From: an uncultured Candidatus Competibacteraceae bacterium
GTDB taxonomy: Bacteria; Pseudomonadota; Gammaproteobacteria; Competibacterales; Competibacteraceae
Direction: 5' to 3'
Length of the DNA: 9,685 bases
NCBI GenBank assembly: GCA_937872125.1
Contig: CALMNY010000131.1
Coordinates: 1-9,685, forward strand
Shown here one piece after another: positions 1 to 6,690 of the stretch (position 1 is its first letter; each line of letters opens with the position of its first letter). The translations under genes and the position numbers were made by a program. The notes under the pieces are model-generated. The model ran no database searches, was not told the origin of the DNA, and saw only the letters and a program-made list of their open reading frames with translations.

Positions 1-549
1 GAGCAGGCCACCCGCCACGAACTGATGCGGCGCGCGGCCGATTATCTGATCGCAACCGCCCTGCAGGGCCTGCTCGCCGACCGGGTCGAAAAAACCCAAC
101 TGGAACAGCAACAGCGCAAGCTGCTCCAGCAAAAGGCCAGCCTGCTGAAACAGGGCCAGGCGGGTCTGGAATCGCTGGCGGGACCCGCGCCCACGGAACC
201 GGTGGACTTGAATGCCCTCGAACAGCAGCTTCAGACCCTCGAAACCGAACTGAATCAACTGCGCGCCGATACCGCTACGCTCGACCAGCATCTCGCCAAA
301 GTCGCCGCTACTCTGAGCGAACCAGAAAAATACCTGCAACTGGAATCGGTCACGCTCACCCTGGACCATACCAACACCAAGGTCTCTGCTGACTCGGGGC
401 GAGTTGCCAACTCGATGACCTTCCAGGAGATCGTGATGGGGAAAGACCGCCGGGTTGCGGCGCTGTTCGTCCGGTTCCCCAGCAGCGAACTGCTGCCGCA
501 GCCCGACTTCTTCAAAGAGGCTAATCGTCTGCTGTACTCGGCCCGCTGA
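1..549 (+). CDS. Coiled-coil protein of unknown function, 3' end only
   Basis: The reading frame is open from the first base of the window, so the start lies upstream; 182 residues are visible before the TGA at 547-549. I do not recognise the family. From about residue 27 to residue 105 the sequence is rich in Gln, Leu, Glu and Lys with heptad-like spacing (for example QLEQQQRKLLQQ and LEQQLQTLETEL), which predicts a long coiled coil broken near the Pro-rich AGPAPTEPVD. The last 65 residues look like a small globular end with beta-rich stretches (SVTLTLDHTNT, VAALFVRFPS) and a terminal helix. No membrane segment is seen in the visible part, so a cytoplasmic structural or scaffold role is possible but unproven. 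Third codon positions are strongly G/C, supporting a real gene. An ATG at 25 could be an internal start, but the open frame before it reads naturally. Confidence 0.72.
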   Translation, partial: EQATRHELMRRAADYLIATALQGLLADRVEKTQLEQQQRKLLQQKASLLKQGQAGLESLAGPAPTEPVDLNALEQQLQTLETELNQLRADTATLDQHLAKVAATLSEPEKYLQLESVTLTLDHTNTKVSADSGRVANSMTFQEIVMGKDRRVAALFVRFPSSELLPQPDFFKEANRLLYSAR

Positions 550-555
550 GGAAAT

Positions 556-592
556 TCCCTCCCTCCTTGTGGGGGAGGGTTAGGGTGGGGGG
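556..592. repeat. G/C-run palindromic intergenic repeat
   Basis: Just after the stop of the first gene, CCCTCCC (557-563) pairs with GGGAGGG (573-579) across a 9-base loop. It is followed by a purine-rich run containing TTAGGGTGGGGGG. The layout resembles the dispersed palindromic repeats common between genes in proteobacteria. The hairpin may also help end transcription of the upstream gene, but no T-tract follows it. That it is dispersed in the genome is inferred from its look, not shown here. Confidence 0.45.
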
Positions 593-663
593 TAAAGGGA
601 TACTTAGCCGTAATCAATTGCTGTTTAAGCCCGATGAAGAACCATTTTTCAAGAGGATTTCCC

Positions 664-1116
664 ATGAGCGACAAAACCAAACCGAGCACCGATCTTTCCG
701 CCATCATCAAGTCCCTGAAGAGTTACCTGCTGGAAAAAGGCCATCGCATCGAGCGCGGTCCTTCCTACGAGGGCCAAGGCAAGACCCCGGCCAGCGTGGC
801 CGAGATGGTAAAGCGCTACGAAGGGAGGGGTTATACCAAGTACATGCAGGTCGGCACTCCACCGATCTACGCAATGCTGGCGCGTGGTCACCAGGAGGCG
901 CACATCTTCCAGCCGCAAGACCCGCAGGTTCGTGAATGGCTGGAGGATGATCAAAAGGCGCTGAATGATCCGGCTATCCGCGCGCACCTGCTGCAAAGCG
1001 CCGGTCTGAGTGAAGGTGATCTGCCAGCCGCCCGCAAGCCGCAAATCTTCCGCGTCGCCGAAGTGGAGGGCGTGTTCGTCATCACCAACGAAGATGCTCC
1101 GCCGGAACGGCGGTGA
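664..1116 (+). CDS. Hypothetical protein, 150 residues, soluble
   Basis: I chose ATG 664 because a good ribosome binding site (AAGAGGA, 651-657) sits 6 bases upstream. An in-frame ATG at 634 would add ten residues and has no such site. I do not recognise the family. The protein is hydrophilic, with no signal peptide or membrane helix. An N-terminal helical part (residues about 8-25, LSAIIKSLKSYLLEKG) is followed by a Gly/Tyr-rich middle (YEGRGYTKYMQVGTPPIY), then an acidic helical stretch (REWLEDDQKALND, IRAHLLQSAG). The C-terminal end, QIFRVAEVEGVFVITNED, looks like a short beta hairpin. It has no Cys and no obvious catalytic motif. Codon use matches the neighbours. It stands alone: 114 bases follow the previous gene and 96 precede the next, so it may have its own promoter, though none is clear. 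Confidence 0.75.
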   Translation: MSDKTKPSTDLSAIIKSLKSYLLEKGHRIERGPSYEGQGKTPASVAEMVKRYEGRGYTKYMQVGTPPIYAMLARGHQEAHIFQPQDPQVREWLEDDQKALNDPAIRAHLLQSAGLSEGDLPAARKPQIFRVAEVEGVFVITNEDAPPERR

Positions 1117-1212
1117 GGGGCACTGGGCGAGGGTCGGACCGGGAGGAATCTTCCGCTGCGGATAGCCTCTCCTACCCCAACTAATGTTGTGCCCTGACCC
1201 GGAATTCCCGCC

Positions 1213-1647
1213 ATGCTGATGAATCTCTTATTCGGCCTGTCGACCATGATTGCCTGCTTGCTTTTGCAGTCAGTGTTAGTTATCGCTGCGATCCGGTATT
1301 ACTGGCGGCACGAGCACTCGCTGAACAATCCATCGTTCTGGTCGAGCAGCGTGCTAATCACAGGCGCCATGCTGCTTCTGGTGATCGGCAACATGGCGCA
1401 AGTTGGCGTGTGGGCTCTGTTGTTTGTGCTGTTGGAAGAGTTTCAACGGTTCGACGAAGCCTTCTACCATTCGGCCGTGAATTTCGCCACGCTCGGATAC
1501 GGTGACATTGTCATGTCGGCCCCACACAAGCTGCTCGGCCCGCTGGAAGCCATCAATGGAGCACTGATGATTGGTGTGTCCACTGCCGCGTTAATCTCCA
1601 TTTTTCAGCAGGTCATCCAGACGACGGCCCGGACGCGGCAACGATGA
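1213..1647 (+). CDS. Small potassium-channel-family membrane protein (ion_trans_2 type pore)
   Basis: This 144-residue protein carries the canonical K+ selectivity filter TLGYGD at residues 93-98, preceded by a pore helix (EAFYHSAVNFA, about 82-92). A final membrane helix follows at about 110-130 (LEAINGALMIGVSTAALISI). Upstream are membrane segments at about 8-28 and 46-74. The core is thus the outer helix-pore-inner helix unit of two-helix K+ channels with one extra N-terminal helix, and it would act as a tetramer in the inner membrane. No cytoplasmic RCK or nucleotide-binding domain is attached, and the tail after the inner helix is only about 14 residues, so gating is unclear. The start at 1213 follows GGAA (1201-1204), a weak ribosome binding site; ATG 1219 is an alternative. 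K+ selectivity follows from the filter; the physiological role is inference. Confidence 0.85.
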   Translation: MLMNLLFGLSTMIACLLLQSVLVIAAIRYYWRHEHSLNNPSFWSSSVLITGAMLLLVIGNMAQVGVWALLFVLLEEFQRFDEAFYHSAVNFATLGYGDIVMSAPHKLLGPLEAINGALMIGVSTAALISIFQQVIQTTARTRQR

Positions 1648-1685
1648 GGGCGGCGATTGCGGCCATTGAGTGGGCGGTGGTTGTC

Positions 1686-1713
1686 GGCCGGCTGCCTTCC
1701 AGTGCAGCCGGCC
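1686..1713. terminator. Perfect 10-bp hairpin between convergent genes
   Basis: GGCCGGCTGC (1686-1695) and GCAGCCGGCC (1704-1713) are exact reverse complements with an 8-base loop. It lies 38 bases after the channel gene stop and about 120 bases beyond the end of the leftward SulP gene, where a two-way terminator would be expected. Only AGAGTTT follows on the plus strand and there is no long T-tract on either side, so it is not a textbook intrinsic terminator. The rest of 1714-1835 shows no gene. Confidence 0.45.
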
Positions 1714-1835
1714 AGAGTTTCGCCCGATCGCTCCCCTTATGCGGTCCGACCGGGAAGGTCAAACCGCCGAAGCGCAAGATCGGTCGCTACGAGGCCGCTG
1801 CCGATCCGTTCAATGACGGGCCGGAAGGCGTCCGA

Positions 1836-3530
1836 TCAAGACGCGGCCGGTTCCGCCGTGCCTTCTGCCGTTGTCTGCAGGGCCTGATAGTGTTCGATCA
1901 CCGCGCGCGCGTTGAACAGCATGCGCTCGCGGCCGAGCCGCTGGTCCAGCCCGGCATGTCGCACGCCCTCCAGCACGCCGGGATTGAGCCCCGCCAGCCA
2001 GACCACGGCGCCGAGTTCGGTCGCGCGCCTCTCGCCCTCCATCAACATTTGCAGCGCCGAGTATTCGATATCGGGCACCCGGCTCAGGTCCAGCGCGAGC
2101 ACGCGCGGCTGGTATTGCGCGACCAGCGCGTTGATCCGATCCGCCACGTACTGCGCGTTGACGAAGAAGAGGCGTCCCTCCGGCCGCACGATCAGCAGGC
2201 CCTCGATGGTCTCGTCGTCCGGGTGTTCGGGCGACAGCGGTCGCAGCACGTCGGCCCCGCGCTTGCGGCCGATGACCGACACGCGCGGGTGGGCGGTCTG
2301 GCTCGCCAGCCCGATCATCGACACGATGATCGCCACCACGATGCCCTTCAACGTGCCGAACACCAGCACGCCGGCGCAGGCGATCAGCGCCCAGCGAAAC
2401 TCCATCGTGCGCACGTTGCGGATGGCGCGGAACTCCGCCGGCTGGATCAGTCCGACCGAGTAGACGATGACCACCGCCGCCAGCGTCGCGTTCGGCATCA
2501 GGCCCAACAGGGGAGCGAGCAGCAACATGGTCGCCACCGCGGCGCCCGCGGTCACCAGCGATGCCTTTTGCGACTGCCCGCCCGCGGAGCGCACGACCGC
2601 AGTCTGCGAGGTGCCGCCGCCAGCCGGCATGGCGCCGAGCAACGCGCCTCCGAGATTGGCCGCCCCAGTGGCGACCAGCTCGCGGTTGGCATCGATCGGC
2701 GGGTCACCCGGGCGCACAAAGGCGCGGCCCGCCGCAATCGTTTCGGTGAAGCTCATCAGCGCGATGCCGAGCGCGCCCGGCGCCAACTGCTGGATCAGCG
2801 CAAGATCGGGCATCGTAAGCGCCGGGAAGCCTTGCGGAATCAGGCCGACCGTCGAGACGCCCAGCGCGTGCAGGCCGAAGAACCACGACGCCGCGATGGC
2901 GCCCCCCACGGCGACCAGAGGGGCGGGAGAATGCGGCCACCGCCGCTCCATGCCGATCAGCACCGCGAACGTCGCCGCAGCCACCGCCAGCGTGATCAAC
3001 GAGGTCTCGGGAAGGTGGTGCGCGACGCTGAGGAGGTCGGCGAAGAACCCCTGCTTGGTGATGTGGATTCCCAGGAGCTTCGGTACCTGGTCCAGTACGA
3101 TCACCAGGCCGATCCCCGCCTTGAAACCGGTCAGCACCGGTGCGGAAATGAAGTTGGCGACGAACCCCAGACGCATCAGCCTTGCCAGCAGCAGCAGCGC
3201 GCCGACCAGCGCGGTCAGCGTGGCCGTCGCCGTGACGAGCTTCGCCGGGTCGCCGTCCGGCACGACCAGACCGAGTTGCGTGCCCGCCAGGATCGCCAGC
3301 GTGGTGGTGGAGCTGACGCTCAGCACCCGCGACGACCCCAGCAAAGCGTAGATGATCATCGGGATGAAAGCCGTATAGAGCCCTACCGCAACCGGCAAGC
3401 CGGCCACCGTCGCGTAGGCCATGGCCTTGGGCAGGACGACCGCCGCCGCCGTGAGACCGGCCACCACGTCGAAGCGTAATGCGGTGCTGCTGGACTGACT
3501 TGCCCTCGGGTCTGTCGGAGGCTGATTCAT
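1836..3530 (-). CDS. SulP-family inorganic anion transporter with C-terminal STAS domain
   Basis: The 564-residue product is the normal size for SulP permeases (SLC26/SulP family). The N-terminal signature region runs from about residue 20: VVAGLTAAAVVLPKAMAYA then VAGLPVAVGLYTAFIP, where the family has its pseudo-repeat core. About 12 hydrophobic segments continue to residue 412, including the conserved MSFTETIAAGR (259-269) and NRELVATGAANL (282-293). A STAS domain covers about 441-550, with DLSRVPDIEYSAL at its phospho-site-like loop. It sits in the inner membrane and imports an anion; sulfate, bicarbonate or another cannot be told from the sequence. I chose the ATG at 3528-3530 because MNQPPTDP is a typical short N-terminus and AGGGGA lies 8 bases upstream on the minus strand. 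The open frame continues upstream to 4076 but that part has no protein-like character. The gene faces left, convergent with the channel gene. A beta-carbonic anhydrase lies 3 kb away, which is suggestive only. Confidence 0.93.
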   Translation of the reverse strand: MNQPPTDPRASQSSSTALRFDVVAGLTAAAVVLPKAMAYATVAGLPVAVGLYTAFIPMIIYALLGSSRVLSVSSTTTLAILAGTQLGLVVPDGDPAKLVTATATLTALVGALLLLARLMRLGFVANFISAPVLTGFKAGIGLVIVLDQVPKLLGIHITKQGFFADLLSVAHHLPETSLITLAVAAATFAVLIGMERRWPHSPAPLVAVGGAIAASWFFGLHALGVSTVGLIPQGFPALTMPDLALIQQLAPGALGIALMSFTETIAAGRAFVRPGDPPIDANRELVATGAANLGGALLGAMPAGGGTSQTAVVRSAGGQSQKASLVTAGAAVATMLLLAPLLGLMPNATLAAVVIVYSVGLIQPAEFRAIRNVRTMEFRWALIACAGVLVFGTLKGIVVAIIVSMIGLASQTAHPRVSVIGRKRGADVLRPLSPEHPDDETIEGLLIVRPEGRLFFVNAQYVADRINALVAQYQPRVLALDLSRVPDIEYSALQMLMEGERRATELGAVVWLAGLNPGVLEGVRHAGLDQRLGRERMLFNARAVIEHYQALQTTAEGTAEPAAS

Positions 3531-3542
3531 GCTGCTGGTCCC

Positions 3543-3734
3543 CTGTTGCTGCGTGGATTCAAATGGAGCTTCTTCGGCCACGACTACTGCACGTCGAATC
3601 CCAGTGCGAGCGCCGACCTCATCGCGATGCTGCGGTACGGTCTTCGGCCCAACGAATCGGGCCGGCCGCTGGAAGAGATCGAGCGGCCGTTCTGGCGGGC
3701 GCCGACCGAAGCCGGGGCGGGTACCGCACGATAG
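3543..3734 (+). pseudogene. Orphan coding-like fragment of unknown family
   Basis: One plus-strand frame stays open to a TAG at 3735-3737 and has third positions that are almost all G or C. It reads like natural protein, for example GFKWSFFGHDY and LIAMLRYGLRPNESGRPLEEIERPFW. I see no convincing start codon or ribosome binding site, and the frame runs back into the start of the divergent SulP gene, so this is probably the C-terminal remnant of a deleted gene rather than a working one. I cannot name the family. A chance open frame is the main alternative. Confidence 0.3.
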
Positions 3735-3788
3735 CGGCGGGCCGCCAGATCGATGACCTTCGATGACAGATATTAGAGTGTAGACCGT

Positions 3789-4134
3789 ATGACCACTGTC
3801 CTCGCGCATGAGTCCGAGTTGGAATTCGAGCTGGGTGGGCCGGCGTACCGGCTCATGCAGCGGATCGGTCTGATCCGGGGCGGGGGGCCGTCCCTGGAAG
3901 TGGGTGGCGGGCCAGACCCCACCGGACGAACCGCTGCTGGGGAGCGCCGACATCCAGTCTCTGGCTGACCTGGGGAACAGCTTTGGATTGATCCGGGAGA
4001 TGAGGCTCTTTCCTTTCAGCCAGCAACAGATTCTCCAGATCGCGGTGATCGCGTCCCTCCCCGGCCTGCCGCTCATTTTCCTGGTGATGCCGGTGGGGGA
4101 ATTACTTAAGCTGCTGGCCGGGGCGCTGCTCTAA
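3789..4134 (+). pseudogene. Membrane protein gene with internal deletion (both ends kept)
   Basis: ATG 3789 opens a frame reading ELEFELGGPAYRLMQRIGLIRG, a well-formed N-terminus that ends around base 3890. In a different frame, from about 3895 to the TAA at 4132-4134, the sequence reads EPLLGSADIQSLADLGNSFG, then REMRLFPFSQQQILQIAVIA, then a hydrophobic C-terminal helix. From memory, both pieces belong to one family of uncharacterised proteobacterial inner-membrane proteins of roughly 400 residues, the first piece at the N-terminus and the second at the C-terminus. If so, some 300 residues with most of the membrane helices are missing and the ends are joined out of frame. The family assignment is from recall and was not searched. 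A GTG at 3904 could express the 76-residue C-terminal piece, but no good ribosome binding site precedes it. Confidence 0.55.
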
Positions 4135-4151
4135 ACGCATTTTCCCGAGAC

Positions 4152-4180
4152 TTGGCCTCGAATTCTTGTTGCGTTATACA
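4152..4180 (+). promoter_or_regulatory. Possible sigma-70 type promoter for the reductase-rhodanese gene
   Basis: TTGGCC (4152-4157) and TATACA (4175-4180) are spaced 17 bases apart, each matching four of six consensus positions. They lie 25 bases before the ATG at 4206 in an unusually AT-rich patch. Transcription would begin near 4187, leaving a short leader. This is a weak pattern match only. Confidence 0.3.
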
Positions 4181-4205
4181 CCATCTGTATCACGAGAGAA
4201 ACATC

Positions 4206-5915
4206 ATGAAAATTATCATCGTTGGCGGAGTGGCTGGCGGGGCATCGTGCGCGGCGCGCCTGCGCAGGCTGGATGAAAAAGCGGAAATCCTGATGGTGGA
4301 ACGCGGGCCGTATGTTTCGTATGCGAACTGCGGGCTGCCCTACCATGTTGGGGGTGTGATAGAAAAAGAAACGAGTCTATTGGTCGCCAACGAAGAGTTG
4401 TTCCGCGCGCAGTTCGCCGTGGAGGTGCGCACCCGTTGCGAGGCCATTGAGATTGCGCCGCAGCAGAAGACCGTGAAGCTGCGGGATGTCGCCACCGGTG
4501 AGGTCACCACTCACTCCTACGACAAATTAGTGCTATCGCCCGGGGCGGTTTCAGTCCGCCCGCCGTTGCCGGGAATAGACCTTCCGGGCATTTTTCACGT
4601 GAGGACGGTGCCGGACGCCAGGGAAATCCGGGAGTGGATCGAGCGAGGCAGCGCATTTCTCTCCGGCGTCCACCGGTATTCGGGATTCCAGACCCTCAGA
4701 CCGAAGCCCCGGGCCGTGGTGATCGGTGGCGGGTTCATCGGCCTGGAGATGGTGGAAAACCTGGTCCATCGCGGCTTTGAAGTCACCCTGGTAGAGATGC
4801 TCAATCAGGTCCTGCCCCCGGTCGATAAGGAACATGCCCGCGTGGTTGAGGCTCACCTGGAGAAGCATGGAGTTCGCCTGGCGCTCGGCGACGGGGTGGC
4901 CGGGTTCAAACCGGCAGCCAACAGGGCCATCGAGGTCGAAACCCAATCCGGGAAGACCTATCCGGCTGACGTGGTGATCCTCGCCCTGGGTGTGCGTCCG
5001 GATACCACGCTGGCGAAAATGGCCGGACTGGTGATCGGCGAACGCGGCGGAATCCGCGTGGACGACCAAATGCGCACCAGCGATCCGGATATCTTCGCCG
5101 TCGGTGACGCCATTGAAGTCAAGGATTTCGTGACCGGCGAATGGAGTCTCATCGCGCTCGCCGGACCCGCCAACCGGCAGGGCCGGATCGCCGCCGATGT
5201 GATCGCCGGGCGCAATGCGCGTTTCCGGGGCACGCAAGGCACCTCCATTGTCGGACTCTTTGGCGCGGCCATCGCGTGGACCGGCGTCAGCGAAAAAACG
5301 CTGAACCGGATCGGCGATACCGATTACGAAAAGATTTACCTCTACCCGAATTCCCACGCGGGCTATTACCCGGGCGCCAAGCCGATTGCCATGAAGGTCC
5401 TGTTCCGAAAATCCGATGGGCGGCTCCTGGGCGCGCAGGCGCTGGGCGAGGATGGCGTGGACAAGCGGATCAGCGCTTTTGCCGCCCTGCTCCAGATGGG
5501 CGCGACCATCTACGATCTGGAGGAAGCCGAGCTGTGTTACGCGCCCCCGTTTGGCAGCGCCAAGGACCCGGTGAACTTTGCCGGGATGGTGGCCGCCGAT
5601 GTGCTCAGGGGCGATATGCCGCTCAGTCACTGGAATTCCGCGAAGACCGGGTTCCTGCTGGACGTGCGCGAGCCGATGGAACTTGCCGTGGAAAATGTGC
5701 CGGAAGCGCTCAATATCCCGCTGGGACAACTGCGCGCGCGACTCGACGAACTCCCCCGCGACCGCGAGATCCATGTCATTTGCCGTTCCGGCCAGCGCGC
5801 CTACTATGCGACGCGGGTTCTTCTGCAAAATGGATTCAAGGCCAGGAACATCTCCGGCGGGATGCTTGCGCTGGCGCACAATTATCTGCTGGATATGGAC
5901 GAGGAAGAGGGATAG
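4206..5915 (+). CDS. FAD-dependent CoA-disulfide / polysulfide (persulfide) reductase fused to rhodanese
   Basis: The 569-residue protein has the CoADR-RHD (NADH-dependent persulfide reductase) layout. An N-terminal FAD-binding Rossmann fold carries VGGVAGGASCAARLR (6-20), and the single redox cysteine Cys42 lies in SYANCGLPYHVGG. The NAD(P)H Rossmann motif is GGGFIGLE (174-181) and the second FAD motif is TSDPDIFAVGDA (291-302). The dimerisation domain holds SHAGYYPGA (383-391) and YAPPFGSAKD (445-454), each with a family-conserved tyrosine. A C-terminal rhodanese domain (about 480-560) has active Cys526 in CRSGQR. Family members reduce CoA disulfide, CoA-persulfide or polysulfide with NAD(P)H; the rhodanese domain handles the sulfane sulfur. 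It should be cytoplasmic. ATG 4206 gives the expected N-terminus (MKIIIVGG) and follows GAGAGAA. About 16-18 extra residues (around 148-166) separate the two nucleotide-binding domains compared with relatives. The gene stands alone between decayed DNA and paired palindromes. Confidence 0.93.
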   Translation: MKIIIVGGVAGGASCAARLRRLDEKAEILMVERGPYVSYANCGLPYHVGGVIEKETSLLVANEELFRAQFAVEVRTRCEAIEIAPQQKTVKLRDVATGEVTTHSYDKLVLSPGAVSVRPPLPGIDLPGIFHVRTVPDAREIREWIERGSAFLSGVHRYSGFQTLRPKPRAVVIGGGFIGLEMVENLVHRGFEVTLVEMLNQVLPPVDKEHARVVEAHLEKHGVRLALGDGVAGFKPAANRAIEVETQSGKTYPADVVILALGVRPDTTLAKMAGLVIGERGGIRVDDQMRTSDPDIFAVGDAIEVKDFVTGEWSLIALAGPANRQGRIAADVIAGRNARFRGTQGTSIVGLFGAAIAWTGVSEKTLNRIGDTDYEKIYLYPNSHAGYYPGAKPIAMKVLFRKSDGRLLGAQALGEDGVDKRISAFAALLQMGATIYDLEEAELCYAPPFGSAKDPVNFAGMVAADVLRGDMPLSHWNSAKTGFLLDVREPMELAVENVPEALNIPLGQLRARLDELPRDREIHVICRSGQRAYYATRVLLQNGFKARNISGGMLALAHNYLLDMDEEEG

Positions 5916-5935
5916 TTCCTCCTCAACCGTTCAGT

Positions 5936-5967
5936 CCCCCCCTTTGGCAAAGGGGGGCCAGGGGGGA
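5936..5967. repeat. Palindromic repeat, copy 1 of an inverted pair
   Basis: CCCCCCTTTG (5937-5946) and CAAAGGGGGG (5948-5957) form a near-perfect hairpin, followed by CCAGGGGGGATTT. It begins 21 bases after the reductase stop, so it could also act as its transcript end. Copy 2 at 5991-6024 is the reverse orientation of the same unit. Confidence 0.6.
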
Positions 5968-5990
5968 TTTTTGGAGCCGTTGCCCGCATG

Positions 5991-6024
5991 AAATCCCCCC
6001 AACCCCCCTTTAGCAAAGGGGGGA
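5991..6024. repeat. Palindromic repeat, copy 2, inverted relative to copy 1
   Basis: AAATCCCCCCAA is followed by the hairpin CCCCCCTTT (6003-6011), loop AGC, AAAGGGGGG (6015-6023). Read on the other strand it matches copy 1, so the two units and the 23-base spacer can fold into one large stem-loop spanning 5936-6024. Such pairs of head-to-head palindromes are typical of REP-like elements; dispersal elsewhere is assumed, not shown. Confidence 0.6.
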
Positions 6025-6090
6025 GGTGAGAAGAATGGCTGGTCAGTTCCATCTTGATAACTTTTGGTTCGGCAACAGGACAGACAACCC

Positions 6091-6636
6091 ATGAATGATC
6101 TCCGCCACTATTTGGTTAGCGACACCCTCAGAAACGGAACGACGGTGACCATTCGCGCGATCCGTCCCGAAGATAAACCCAAGCTCGTTAGCGCGTTCAA
6201 GAACCTCGACCGTGAATCGGTCTATACCCGCTTCTTCCAATATGTGCGGGAACTCACGGATCAGGATCTGAAACGCGCGACGGAGATTGATTTCGACCGC
6301 GAGGTCGCTTTGGTGGTCACCACGAACCTCGGAGATGAAGAAACGATCATCGGTACCGGACGTTACGTTGTTTTTGAAGAGGCAGACTCCGGCCGCAATG
6401 CTGAAGTGGCCTTTATCGTGGAGGAGGACTATCAGGGTCTTGGCGTTGCCAGCCGCATCTTTCGGCACCTCGTCCAGATCGGGCGGCAGAACAACGTATC
6501 GCGGTTCACCGCCGATGTGCTTTCGGGCAATCAGGCCATGCTCAAGGTCTTCGCCGGCAGCGGCTTACCGATGAAACAGCAGCGGGACGGCACGGTAGCC
6601 CATGTCACGCTTTCCCTGAATGAAACCGGTTCGTAA
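6091..6636 (+). CDS. GNAT-family N-acetyltransferase, similar to the GNAT domain of Pat-type protein acetyltransferases
   Basis: The 181-residue protein is a single GNAT domain. It opens with the strand VTIRAIRPEDKP (19-30) and the helix ending in RESVYTRFF (41-49), a pattern seen in the acetyltransferase part of Pat/YfiQ-like lysine acetylases. Motif A follows: EVAFIVEEDYQGLGVASRIF (105-124), whose Q-G-L-G-V-A loop binds the acetyl-CoA pyrophosphate. Then come VSRFTADVLSGNQAMLKVF (136-154) and the closing strand. It lacks the large acyl-CoA-synthetase-like domain of full-length Pat, so it is a stand-alone acetyltransferase, possibly of proteins; the substrate is unknown. ATG 6091 is preferred, with AGGA at 6077-6080 ten bases upstream; a TTG at 6064 would add nine residues. 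It appears to be the first gene of a rightward operon, 54 bases ahead of the carbonic anhydrase. Confidence 0.87.
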   Translation: MNDLRHYLVSDTLRNGTTVTIRAIRPEDKPKLVSAFKNLDRESVYTRFFQYVRELTDQDLKRATEIDFDREVALVVTTNLGDEETIIGTGRYVVFEEADSGRNAEVAFIVEEDYQGLGVASRIFRHLVQIGRQNNVSRFTADVLSGNQAMLKVFAGSGLPMKQQRDGTVAHVTLSLNETGS

Positions 6637-6690
6637 AGCGTTCTCGATGAATACTGCCGCGCGAGATAACAACCGGAACCATGTTTCCCC

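Noticed and set aside
255..710. Minus-strand open frame of 151 codons across the 556-592 palindrome
   Set aside because: It reads through the palindrome and the antisense of two genes; the peptide PHPNPPPQGG is the usual by-product of translating such repeats.
1644..3479. Plus-strand open frame of 611 codons opposite SulP
   Set aside because: Antisense shadow of a GC-rich gene; composition is dominated by Arg, His, Gln and Asp and has no recognisable fold, while the minus strand encodes a clear transporter.
3531..4076. N-terminal extension of 182 residues to the SulP protein (open frame continues upstream on the minus strand)
   Set aside because: The extension is Pro/Arg-rich without domain character and overlaps plus-strand pseudogene pieces. 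MNQPPTDP at 3530 gives the normal SulP length with a ribosome binding site.
4551..5879. Minus-strand open frame of 442 codons opposite the reductase-rhodanese
   Set aside because: Antisense shadow; the plus strand holds every expected motif of the reductase.
5936..6024. CRISPR array or phage attachment site
   Set aside because: Only two copies, in inverted orientation, with G/C-run palindromes; no spacers, cas genes, integrase or tRNA nearby.
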